Positions 15,928 through 23,093 of a stretch of DNA of 30,512 nt are shown here, piece after piece. The DNA lies in NCBI GenBank assembly GCA_050945515.1, contig JBMNTB010000020.1:1-30512 (forward strand), written 5' to 3'. The DNA is from UBA1046 sp050945515 (GTDB lineage Bacteria > Bacillota > Clostridia > Saccharofermentanales > DTU023). The notes beneath the pieces are model-generated. The model did no database searches, was not told the origin of the DNA, and saw only the letters and a list, made by a program, of their open reading frames with translations. Each line of letters opens with the position of its first letter. Position 1 is the stretch's first letter. Made by a program: the position numbers and the translations under genes.

Positions 15928-17343
15928 CTAGAATTCGTCGGTCCGAAAGCTCATATCCTCGTCGGTTACCGGACTGGTCTTGACAAGAGCCTTGTCTTTC
16001 CATCTGCCCCTCTTGAAGAAGATCGCAATCAGTATTGTGCCCATAAACCAGGTCAGTACCAGTGAGCCAAAAGTGGAGATCGGCCGGCCATGCGGCCATT
16101 CTGCTGACTTGGTCAGGTGAGCGATCAGATAGGCCATAGGGATGCGGAAGACGATATTGTTAAAAATCGTAACCCACATCGGCGTCAAAGTGTCGCCCGC
16201 TCCTCTCATTACTCCACTTAAAACCTGAGTAATGGCAAAAGCGATATACCCGACTGTCAGTACCAACATCATAGAATATGCCAGTTCCACATTAGCCTCT
16301 GTCTTAGTGAACAGGCGCATGATATTCTTACCGAAGACGATCAGAAGCCCGGTCAGCGTGATGGTCGTCACGAGGGCAACAGCCAAGCCTTGTTTAACAC
16401 CCTGCTTTAGCCGATGCATCTTGCCGGCGCCTACATTCTGTCCTGTGAATGTGGCCATTGCGATGCCAAAGGTGAAGTTTGGCAGCATGGCGAAGCCGTC
16501 AACACGGATTACCATAGTCGAGATATCTGCAATATTGATCTGATTGGTCAGGCTTTGCACAAAGAGCATGGAGACAGCAAACATACTTTGCATGATACCG
16601 GAGGGAATGCCCAGCCGAAACAGATCTCTACTGGTTTTCCAATCCGGCTTCGCAGTTTGGAAAGAAAAGTCAAAATCCTGGTACCGCCTCAGCCTCAAAA
16701 GTGTCAAGATGGCAGAGACATACTGGCTGATGACAGTTGCGATGGCAACTCCCGCCACACCGAGACCAAGCTCCCTGACAAAGTATAGATCGAGCACAAT
16801 ATTCAGCATTGTGGCAATCAGCACAAATACCAGTGAGCTGATACTGTCACCTAATCCGCGCAAAATGCCGGCCAGAATATTATAAAAAGCCAAACCATGA
16901 ACACCCCAGAAGTAGATTGTCAGGTAATCTTTGCTCCAGCCGATATAAGTATCAGGCGTTCTTGTCAGCTTCAGCAAGGGCTCAGTAATAAAAAGGCCGA
17001 GAATCAGCAGGGCGGTGCTGATGATTGCTGTCCAGGCGAGAGCTGTATTGATCGACTTCGATAGATTGATCCGGTCCCTGGCACCATAATACTGACTGAC
17101 CATAATACTGCTTCCGGTTCCAATCATCGTGAAAAAGATTATCAACAGATGCAGTACCGGTGCCGAACTGCCAATCGCTTTTAGGGCGTTATCACCAACA
17201 TATTGTCCGACTACGATACTGTCAACAGTATTGTACATCTGCTGGGCGATATTCCCGATGAGAAGGGGCACACTGAAATAAAGAATTTTTTTCCAGGGCG
17301 TTCCTATCGTCATATCCTGTTTGCCGAATAATGTCTTAAGCAA
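15928..17343 (-). CDS. MATE-family efflux transporter
   Basis: 471 residues with about twelve hydrophobic segments in two similar halves. The N terminus is typical of the family: TIGTPWKKILYFSVPLLIGNIAQQMYNTVDSIVVGQYVG. The second half holds FRLGIPSGIMQSMFAVSMLFVQ and VGAGKMHRLKQG. These proteins export drugs, metabolites or other organic cations in exchange for Na+ or H+ across the cytoplasmic membrane. The start is a TTG at 17343 with GGGGGTGA about a dozen bases upstream; the first in-frame ATG is at residue 11. It is divergent from the liv operon and ends 26 bases before the SRP RNA promoter. The substrate is unknown. Confidence 0.9.
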   Translation of the reverse strand: MLKTLFGKQDMTIGTPWKKILYFSVPLLIGNIAQQMYNTVDSIVVGQYVGDNALKAIGSSAPVLHLLIIFFTMIGTGSSIMVSQYYGARDRINLSKSINTALAWTAIISTALLILGLFITEPLLKLTRTPDTYIGWSKDYLTIYFWGVHGLAFYNILAGILRGLGDSISSLVFVLIATMLNIVLDLYFVRELGLGVAGVAIATVISQYVSAILTLLRLRRYQDFDFSFQTAKPDWKTSRDLFRLGIPSGIMQSMFAVSMLFVQSLTNQINIADISTMVIRVDGFAMLPNFTFGIAMATFTGQNVGAGKMHRLKQGVKQGLAVALVTTITLTGLLIVFGKNIMRLFTKTEANVELAYSMMLVLTVGYIAFAITQVLSGVMRGAGDTLTPMWVTIFNNIVFRIPMAYLIAHLTKSAEWPHGRPISTFGSLVLTWFMGTILIAIFFKRGRWKDKALVKTSPVTDEDMSFRTDEF

Positions 17344-17646
17344 TAATCAATGTCACCCCCTTCTCAATCTGATCAACTTCTGAATCTGCTTACAAAGCAT
17401 ACCATAACTAAGTCTGGTTTAACTATGATTCGACACAATTTTTGACCGTATAATGTGCACATAAACAATGCTTTATAAGTTAAATAATATGGCAAAATGC
17501 CAGTCTTTTGGTACTCGTTTGACCTTTGCAATAAATGTTTATAAAATCGAAAGAATTCGATAATAAAAGCTTGTACTTAATAAAAATACACCTAAATAAG
17601 ATACTAGCTATTATCGAACAGTACAATAACACAGGAGGTCAATTGT
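17344..17646. promoter_or_regulatory. Divergent control region of the MATE gene and liv operon
   Basis: 303 bases, AT-rich, with no gene. Seen on the plus strand: TTGACC at 17519 with TATAAA at 17540 (spacing 15, a possible livK promoter); an inverted repeat ATCGAA/TTCGAT at 17546-17561 with four bases between, just after that -10 box; and a short hairpin TGGCA/TGCCA at 17490-17502. A second livK promoter candidate is TTGTAC at 17571 with TAAGAT at 17597, at long spacing. CAGGAGG at 17632-17638 is the livK ribosome binding site. Regulation by amino acid supply is expected but no known operator is recognised. Confidence 0.4.
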
Positions 17647-18936
17647 ATGAGAAAGTCTAAAACTAAAAAATCCGTATCAGTTCTGCTGGTGTTAATGGCG
17701 ATTATTATGCTGCTGACATCCTGCGGGAAAACCGAAACGAAGACTACTGAGCCGGCGGCTGATGGTACGGAAGCAGATGCTGCCGTTGCCACAGATGCTG
17801 CTGCTGAGACAGATGCTGCTGCTGAGACAGATGGTGCTGCTGAAACAGATGGTGAAACGCCCGCGGGAGACAAGATTAAAATTGGCGGCCTGGCACCGCT
17901 AACCGGCCCGGTATCGGTTTACGGTATTGCTGCTGATAATGGTGCACAGCTGGCCATCAAAGAAGTTAACGCCAATGGCGGTGTGCTGGGTAAACAAATT
18001 GAATACATCGTCTACGATGAGAAGGGTGAGCCGGTTGAAGCAACCAATGCCTATAACCGTCTCGTCAACGAAGATAAAGTTATTGCTCTGATTGGTGACG
18101 TAACCTCCGGTCCCTCCATCGCAGTGGCTCAAAGAGCGGTACTGGATAATCTGCCTATGATCACACCAACAGGAACCTCTGCCGACATCACTGCGCAAGG
18201 ACCGAACGTTTTCCGTGCTTGCTTTATTGATGAGAACCAAGGCTCCTTGATGGGAACTTTCATGGCTGAAAATCTAAAGCTGAAGAAAGCTGCCGTGCTG
18301 TACGATGTCTCAGATCCTTATGCTCAGGGTTTGAATGATGCTTTTACTGCTAAGTGCAAGGATCTGGGGATCGAAATTGTTACAACCGAGATCTATAACC
18401 AAGGGGACACCGATTTCAAGACCCAGTTAACCAAGATTTTGGCAGCTGAGCCGGAAGCGCTCTATGTCCCTAACTACTATAACGATAATATTATGATTGT
18501 CCGTCAAGCCAAGCAGATCGGCCTGGATGTTCCTTTCCTAGGTGGTGATGGCTGGGATGGCATACTGAGTGAAAATGTAATCGGCGCGGATAAGAATGAC
18601 GCTGACGGATCTTATTTCACTAACCACTATGCAGCGGACGATCCTGCGGAAAAACTGCAGAATTTCCTCACAGCTTATCGCGAAGAATACGGTGTGGAAG
18701 CGATTTCATTCTCCGCTCTGGGTTATGATGCGGCTATGATGATGATCCAGGCTATTGAAACAGCCGGATCGACAGATTCCGCAGCCATAGTAGATGCCCT
18801 GAAAAATATAGAATATGAGGGCGTTACCGGCGATATTACTTTTGATGAAAACAATAACCCGATTAAAACTGTGTCGATCATCTTGATCAAGGACGGAGCT
18901 TATACACTCTTCACTAAGATGAAAAGCGGCGAGTAG
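17647..18936 (+). CDS. livK: Branched-chain amino acid-binding lipoprotein
   Basis: 429 residues. A lipoprotein signal (MRKSKTKKSVSVLLVLMAII, lipobox LTSC with C26) is followed by a Thr/Ala/Asp-rich linker built from six-residue repeats and then a type I periplasmic-binding fold from about 76: IKIGGLAPLTGPVSVYGIAADNG, KQIEYIVYDEKGEPVEATNAYNRLV, IGDVTSGPSIAVAQ, and later VPNYYNDN and FLGGDGWDG. It captures leucine, isoleucine, valine or a related ligand outside the membrane and hands it to LivHMGF. It opens the operon. The 154-base gap to livH contains a stable hairpin, which could let the binding protein be made in excess over the permease. Exact ligand not predictable. Confidence 0.93.
   Translation: MRKSKTKKSVSVLLVLMAIIMLLTSCGKTETKTTEPAADGTEADAAVATDAAAETDAAAETDGAAETDGETPAGDKIKIGGLAPLTGPVSVYGIAADNGAQLAIKEVNANGGVLGKQIEYIVYDEKGEPVEATNAYNRLVNEDKVIALIGDVTSGPSIAVAQRAVLDNLPMITPTGTSADITAQGPNVFRACFIDENQGSLMGTFMAENLKLKKAAVLYDVSDPYAQGLNDAFTAKCKDLGIEIVTTEIYNQGDTDFKTQLTKILAAEPEALYVPNYYNDNIMIVRQAKQIGLDVPFLGGDGWDGILSENVIGADKNDADGSYFTNHYAADDPAEKLQNFLTAYREEYGVEAISFSALGYDAAMMMIQAIETAGSTDSAAIVDALKNIEYEGVTGDITFDENNNPIKTVSIILIKDGAYTLFTKMKSGE
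17773..17850 (+). repeat. livK: 18-bp tandem repeats in the livK linker
   Basis: The 18-base unit starting ACAGATGCTGCTGCTGAG occurs exactly at 17791 and 17809 and with two changes at 17827. Degenerate partial units flank it at 17773 and 17845. It encodes TDAAAE-type units between the lipidated cysteine and the folded domain, so copy number changes would alter tether length without shifting frame. Confidence 0.75.
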
Positions 18937-18997
18937 TCTGAACGGGTAAAGTTAAGACTGGTTCATAGCGAACCATAATTAAAAATTAGTTTTTTCG

Positions 18998-19042
18998 AAG
19001 TCATGAGCCAGGCGGGCGACAAACCTCTTGGTTCATGACTTT
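18998..19042 (+). terminator. Hairpin between livK and livH (possible attenuator)
   Basis: AAGTCATGAGCCAG at 18998-19011 pairs with TTGGTTCATGACTT at 19029-19042, a 14-bp stem with G-T pairs and a 17-base loop. Only a weak T-rich tail follows. It could partly stop transcription or protect the 3' end of a livK mRNA from decay, a common arrangement after binding-protein genes. Confidence 0.5.
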
Positions 19043-19090
19043 GTCCTTCATTAGAGGAAGTTTGCTGTAAAGCTGAAAGCTGAGATCAAT

Positions 19091-19981
19091 ATGACATATT
19101 TCATGATGCAGTTCCTGAACGGTTTACAAATAGGATCGATCTATGCCCTGATTGCTTTGGGCTATACCATGGTCTACGGTATCATCAAGCTAATTAATTT
19201 CGCCCATGGTGAAATTATTATGACAGCTGCCTACTTTATCTATTTCTTTATGACTAAGTGGCAGTTGTCCTTTCTGCTATCTACAGTTTTGGCAACCTTA
19301 TTATCGGTTGTCATTGGTGTCCTAATCGAAAGAATTGCTTATAGACGCTTGCGCAATGCTTCCCGGCTGTCCGCACTGATTACGGCCATTGCTATCAGCC
19401 TATTCCTGCAGACACTCTATATGATACTGTTTACCCCCGACCCCAGAGCTTTCCCGATGACCGCAACCAGATTCCCGGTCTTAAAGCTGGGCAAGATCAT
19501 CTTCAGCTCCTGGACTTTGATTACAATCGTAACTGCCGTAATTGTGATGATCCTGCTCCAACTCTTTGTTTCCCGACACAAGGCAGGCAAGGCCATGCTG
19601 GTAGTATCAGAAGATCTTAAAGGCTCCTATCTGATGGGGATCAAAGTTAACCGAATCGTAGCTATGACTTTTGCGATCGGTTCTGCCCTGGCGGGTATTG
19701 CAGCCGCACTCTACATAGTTTCTTATCCGCAGATTACTCCCTATATGGGGTCACTGCCGGGCATCAAAGCATTTATTGCTGCGGTGCTGGGAGGCATTGG
19801 TCTGATACCAGGAGCAATGTTAGGCGGATTCCTGCTGGGTCTGGTCGAGACCATGACCAAGGCTTATATGCCATCACAGTTGACACAGCTTTCAGAGGGA
19901 GTTGTCTTTATAATTCTAATCCTGGTCTTACTGCTGAAACCGGCTGGTCTCTTAGGCAAGAGCGAGAGTGAGAAAGTGTAG
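19091..19981 (+). CDS. livH: Branched-chain amino acid ABC permease LivH
   Basis: 296 residues, about eight membrane helices. Typical LivH features are the N-terminal FLNGLQIGSIYALIALGYTMVYGIIKLINFAHGE, the EIIMTAAYF segment, the ATPase-contact loop around VSEDLKGSYLMGIKVNRIV, and the end EGVVFIILILVLLLKPAGLLGK. It pairs with LivM in the cytoplasmic membrane. The start lacks a strong ribosome binding site. livM begins 9 bases after its stop. Confidence 0.95.
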   Translation: MTYFMMQFLNGLQIGSIYALIALGYTMVYGIIKLINFAHGEIIMTAAYFIYFFMTKWQLSFLLSTVLATLLSVVIGVLIERIAYRRLRNASRLSALITAIAISLFLQTLYMILFTPDPRAFPMTATRFPVLKLGKIIFSSWTLITIVTAVIVMILLQLFVSRHKAGKAMLVVSEDLKGSYLMGIKVNRIVAMTFAIGSALAGIAAALYIVSYPQITPYMGSLPGIKAFIAAVLGGIGLIPGAMLGGFLLGLVETMTKAYMPSQLTQLSEGVVFIILILVLLLKPAGLLGKSESEKV

Positions 19982-19990
19982 GAGGCGGAA

Positions 19991-21121
19991 ATGACAAAAA
20001 CAAAATTCTTATCCTATATAGTCAATCTGATCGCGGCAGCGGCAGTTTTCCTGGCTTTCCATCTACTGTTCAGCGGCGGAGTGGTCAGCCGCAGTTACCG
20101 CGATCTCTTTACCCTTGGCTGCATCTACAGCATCGCCGCTGTATCACTGAATCTTTCGACCGGCTTGCTGGGTGAGCTCTGCCTCGGTCATGCCGGATTT
20201 ATGTCCGTGGGGGCCTATACCTCTGCCCTGATAACTATTTCTTTCGATAAGCCCGGGGACATGCCTATCTTGCTGTTGTCATTAGTTATCGGTGGTTTGC
20301 TGGCCGCTCTTTCCGGCATTATCGTCGGCATCCCCGCCTTGCGCTTACGCGGTGATTATCTGGCTATTACAACTCTGGCTTTTGGCGAGATTGTCAAAGT
20401 TATAGTGCGTGCTCTGAAAATCACGGGCGGTGGTCAGCCGATGACCGGTATCTCTCTGACCACAAATTACACTCTGAGTTATTGGATTTTAATTATTACC
20501 ATTATCATCATTTATACTCTGATTCGTTCCCGCCACGGCAGAGCGATCCTCTCGATCAGAGAAGACGATATCGCTGCTGAGGCTTCAGGAGTTGCGGTTA
20601 CACGTTATAAACTGCTTGCGTTCTCCCTATCTGCCTTTTTTGCCGGTGTTGCGGGCGGGCTGTATGCTCATTATCAGGGCGTCCTGGAACCTCAGTTTTT
20701 CGACTATAATCAGTCTATAAACTTTATGGTTATGGTTGTACTGGGAGGTATCGGTTCCCTGACCGGTTCGGTCATTTCAGCTTTCTTCCTGACCTTGTTA
20801 CCGGAAATTTTGAGAGGCCTGGCGGTCTACCGCACATTGATTTATTCTGTCGTGCTGGTCCTACTGATGCTGTATCGTCCGGAAGGTCTGCTGGGACAGA
20901 AAGAATTGTCGCAGCGTCTCTTTGCCAGACTGTTGGGCAGGAATGGGCTGAGAACATCGCCACAATCGGGCGTGGGTGGCAGCAGTGCCAGCCCGCAGGA
21001 GAATATACCGGTCAGCGGTACTGCTGAACGCAAGGCGGACAGTGCAGTCAGTGACAGATTAGGTACATCAACCGGGGCTCCGGAAGAAGCTCTTGAGCGC
21101 AAATGGAAAGGGAGGAGATAA
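19991..21121 (+). CDS. livM: Branched-chain amino acid ABC permease LivM
   Basis: 376 residues. The core is standard LivM: LGCIYSIAAVSLNLSTGLLGELCLGHAGFMSVGAY, PALRLRGDYLAITTLAFGEIVKV, the coupling loop SIREDDIAAEASGVAVTRYK, and GGIGSLTGSVISAF, ending at LYRPEGLLGQ near residue 300. Beyond this is an odd cytoplasmic tail of about 70 residues rich in Ser, Gly, Ala, Arg and Pro (GVGGSSASPQENIPVSGTAE), not usual for the family. GGAGGCGGAA gives a strong start. livG begins one base after its stop, and the livG ribosome binding site lies in the last codons of this gene. Confidence 0.94.
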   Translation: MTKTKFLSYIVNLIAAAAVFLAFHLLFSGGVVSRSYRDLFTLGCIYSIAAVSLNLSTGLLGELCLGHAGFMSVGAYTSALITISFDKPGDMPILLLSLVIGGLLAALSGIIVGIPALRLRGDYLAITTLAFGEIVKVIVRALKITGGGQPMTGISLTTNYTLSYWILIITIIIIYTLIRSRHGRAILSIREDDIAAEASGVAVTRYKLLAFSLSAFFAGVAGGLYAHYQGVLEPQFFDYNQSINFMVMVVLGGIGSLTGSVISAFFLTLLPEILRGLAVYRTLIYSVVLVLLMLYRPEGLLGQKELSQRLFARLLGRNGLRTSPQSGVGGSSASPQENIPVSGTAERKADSAVSDRLGTSTGAPEEALERKWKGRR

Positions 21122-21122
21122 G

Positions 21123-21887
21123 ATGGCATTGCTGGAAGTTAAAGATTTAACCTTGCGCTTCGGCGGACTTACTGCTGTCGACAATGTTAGTTTCTCCGTG
21201 GAAGACAAAAGTATTACCGGTCTGATCGGTCAAAACGGTGCCGGCAAGACTACAGTCTTCAATCTGTTGACCTATGTCTATCAGCCGAATAGCGGTCAGA
21301 TTTTTCTGGATGGCAAGGAGATGAAAGGCAAGAAACCTCATCAGGCTGTAACTCAGGGTCTAACGCGCACCTTTCAAAATATCCGTCTCTTCCGCAATAT
21401 GCCGGTCATAGACAATGTAAAGGTGGGCTGCCTACAACAAGGTAAGTATTCCGTTGCCTCAGGAATTTTCCGTCTCCCCTCCTATTGGAAAGAAGAAAAA
21501 GAAACACATAATAAAGCACTCGAATTGCTGAATGTCTTTGATTTGGTACCTTATGCCGATCATTATGCGGCGAGTTTGCCCTATGGCCAGCAGCGCAAGC
21601 TGGAGATCTGCCGCGCTCTGGCGACCAAGCCACGCGTCCTGTTGCTGGATGAGCCGGCCGCAGGCATGAATCCGTCTGAAACAGAAGAGCTGATGAGTAC
21701 GATCGACCGCATCAGACAGCACTTTGAAATTGCGGTCCTGCTGATTGAACATGATATGAAATTGGTGATGGGTATTTGTGAAAAGATTGTGGTCTTGAAC
21801 TACGGCTGTGTCATTGCTGAGGGAACGCCGGAGGAAATCAAGAATAACGAAGAAGTCATCAACGCCTATCTGGGCTATGAGGTCTGA
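21123..21887 (+). CDS. livG: Branched-chain amino acid ABC ATPase LivG
   Basis: 254 residues from the ATG at 21123, set by GGGAGGAGAT just upstream; an in-frame start at 21093 inside livM is unlikely. Walker A is GQNGAGKTT (about 36-44), the Q-loop region is LTRTFQNIRLFRNM, the signature is the LivG-type LPYGQQRKLEICRAL, Walker B is VLLLDEPAAGMN and the switch His is in LLIEHDMKLVMGICEKIVVLNYG. It supplies ATP-driven force to LivHM together with LivF. livF starts two bases after its stop. Confidence 0.95.
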   Translation: MALLEVKDLTLRFGGLTAVDNVSFSVEDKSITGLIGQNGAGKTTVFNLLTYVYQPNSGQIFLDGKEMKGKKPHQAVTQGLTRTFQNIRLFRNMPVIDNVKVGCLQQGKYSVASGIFRLPSYWKEEKETHNKALELLNVFDLVPYADHYAASLPYGQQRKLEICRALATKPRVLLLDEPAAGMNPSETEELMSTIDRIRQHFEIAVLLIEHDMKLVMGICEKIVVLNYGCVIAEGTPEEIKNNEEVINAYLGYEV

Positions 21888-21889
21888 TT

Positions 21890-22606
21890 ATGAGTACATT
21901 ATTTGCGATTAGAGATCTCCATATTTTTTACGGTTCGATCCATGCCGTCAAAGGGATTAACCTGGAAATTAAAGAAGAAGGTGAACTGGTTTCCTTGATC
22001 GGTGCCAACGGTGCCGGTAAAACCACGATTATGCATTGCATCTCCGGTCTTCTCCGACCTAGACAAGGTCAGATCCTATTTAAGGAATACGACCTGCTGA
22101 AAGTAAAACCTGAGAATATCTTGGAGACCGGCTTGGCTCAAGTGCCTGAAGGCCGCCGTATTTTTACCCGCCTGACGGTTGAGGACAATCTGGAGATGGG
22201 AGCCTACACCAGGCATAAAAAATCTGAAATCAAAGCTGATAGGGAAAAAATCTTTCAGCGTTTCCCGCGCTTGGCAGAAAGAAGACGCCAGCCGGCAGGC
22301 ACTCTCTCCGGTGGTGAACAGCAGATGCTGGCTATTGCCAGAGCCATGATGTCCAGACCTAAGTTGCTGTTGATGGATGAACCCTCCATGGGACTTGCTC
22401 CCCTACTTGTCCGGGAAGTATTTGATCTGATTCAGGAGATGCGAAGTGAGGGTACGACGATCCTCTTGGTGGAACAAAATGCCCGGATGGCCTTAAGTAT
22501 TGCTGACAGAGCTTATGTTTTGGAAACCGGCAGAATTGTCCATGAAGGAATAGCGAGCGAAATGCTGCATGACGAACGTATCCGAGAGGCTTATCTGGGC
22601 TCTTAA
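21890..22606 (+). CDS. livF: Branched-chain amino acid ABC ATPase LivF
   Basis: 238 residues. Walker A is GANGAGKTT, the LivF-typical segment ETGLAQVPEGRRIFTRLTVEDNLEMGAY follows, then the signature LSGGEQQMLAIARAMM, Walker B LLLMDEPSMGLAP and the switch motif ILLVEQNARMALSIADRAYVLETGRIV. It forms the ATPase pair with LivG at the inner face of the membrane. It is the last gene of the operon. GAGG in the end of livG serves as its ribosome binding site. The next strong terminator is at 22754. Confidence 0.95.
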   Translation: MSTLFAIRDLHIFYGSIHAVKGINLEIKEEGELVSLIGANGAGKTTIMHCISGLLRPRQGQILFKEYDLLKVKPENILETGLAQVPEGRRIFTRLTVEDNLEMGAYTRHKKSEIKADREKIFQRFPRLAERRRQPAGTLSGGEQQMLAIARAMMSRPKLLLMDEPSMGLAPLLVREVFDLIQEMRSEGTTILLVEQNARMALSIADRAYVLETGRIVHEGIASEMLHDERIREAYLGS

Positions 22607-22634
22607 TCGCTTTTTGACCAACAGTGAACAAAAG

Positions 22635-22646
22635 TGAACTAGTTCA
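22635..22646. promoter_or_regulatory. Perfect palindrome amid repeated GTGAAC/GTTCA half-sites
   Basis: TGAACTAGTTCA at 22635-22646 is perfectly symmetric. A further GTGAAC lies at 22624-22629 and an AGTTCA at 22661-22666, so four similar half-sites fall within about 45 bases after livF. Another possible -10 (TACAAT, 22700-22705) follows. This may be an operator cluster, or pairings of these arms may form part of a transcript end. Confidence 0.35.
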
Positions 22647-22753
22647 AGTTTTTTCACAATAGTTCATGATTTAGCGAAATAGAGTACACAAAAAACTACT
22701 ACAATAAACCCGTAAGTAAACCTTACATACAACACCTCTTCATACGTCTCCTC

Positions 22754-22790
22754 AGAAAAGAGCCTCCAACCAGGGCTCTTTTCGCTCTTT
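22754..22790 (+). terminator. Rho-independent terminator after livF
   Basis: AAAAGAGCC at 22756-22764 pairs with GGCTCTTTT at 22774-22782 around a nine-base loop, with the T-run in the 3' arm and a T-rich tail (CGCTCTTT). It could end the liv operon or a short RNA from the TACAAT box at 22700. Confidence 0.7.
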
Positions 22791-22832
22791 GCAGCCAATT
22801 TTTACAAAGGAGCACATCTTTTCTTCCTCTAT

Positions 22833-22905
22833 CCCAATTATTCAACATCAAGGAAACGGCCGATGCCGCTGGATCAGAATAAATCTTTCCCCCAATTATT
22901 CAACA
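22833..22905 (+). repeat. 15-bp direct repeat upstream of the vWA gene
   Basis: CCCAATTATTCAACA occurs at 22833-22847 and again at 22891-22905, start to start 58 bases. The second copy overlies the -35 position of the proposed promoter at 22911. The spacing is not far from whole helical turns, as would suit an activator binding the same face, but no protein is known. Confidence 0.5.
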
Positions 22906-22910
22906 CCGCT

Positions 22911-22919
22911 TGCTATAAT
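22911..22919 (+). promoter_or_regulatory. Extended -10 promoter of the vWA lipoprotein gene
   Basis: TGCTATAAT at 22911-22919 is a perfect extended -10 box. No good -35 exists. Transcription would begin near 22926 and give a leader of about 168 bases that opens with the hairpin AGGAAC/GTTCCT at about 22927-22947. Confidence 0.55.
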
Positions 22920-22983
22920 TATTGTCAGGAACCTTTTTCCCGTTCCTGCCGTCTAAATGGTGAAAGACGCAAAGTTGGAAACA

Positions 22984-23025
22984 GAAGCTACGCAAAACCG
23001 ATACAAAGCTACATAAAACCGGTAC
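22984..23025 (+). repeat. Tandem 21-bp repeat in the vWA leader
   Basis: Two adjacent 21-base units, each AAGCTAC(G/A)(C/T)AAAACCG(A/G)TAC in outline, occupy 22984-23004 and 23005-23025 and differ at only a few positions. They lie in the untranslated leader about 70 bases before the start codon. Confidence 0.6.
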
Positions 23026-23093
23026 AGAAATAAATATAAAGCCAAGCTAGCGTCAAACAGTGACTGATCCAGTACTTAAAGGGGGAATTAAAA

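Noticed and set aside
15601..16065. 154-residue plus-strand frame across dnaX start, SRP RNA and MATE end
   Set aside because: It crosses an RNA gene and two antisense genes; no plausible protein features.
22920..23000. c-di-GMP-I riboswitch call for the vWA leader
   Set aside because: Only GACGCAAAG fits. The GCAAACC strand, the GAAA-capped helix in its normal place and the second stem are not visible, so I list it only as an open question.
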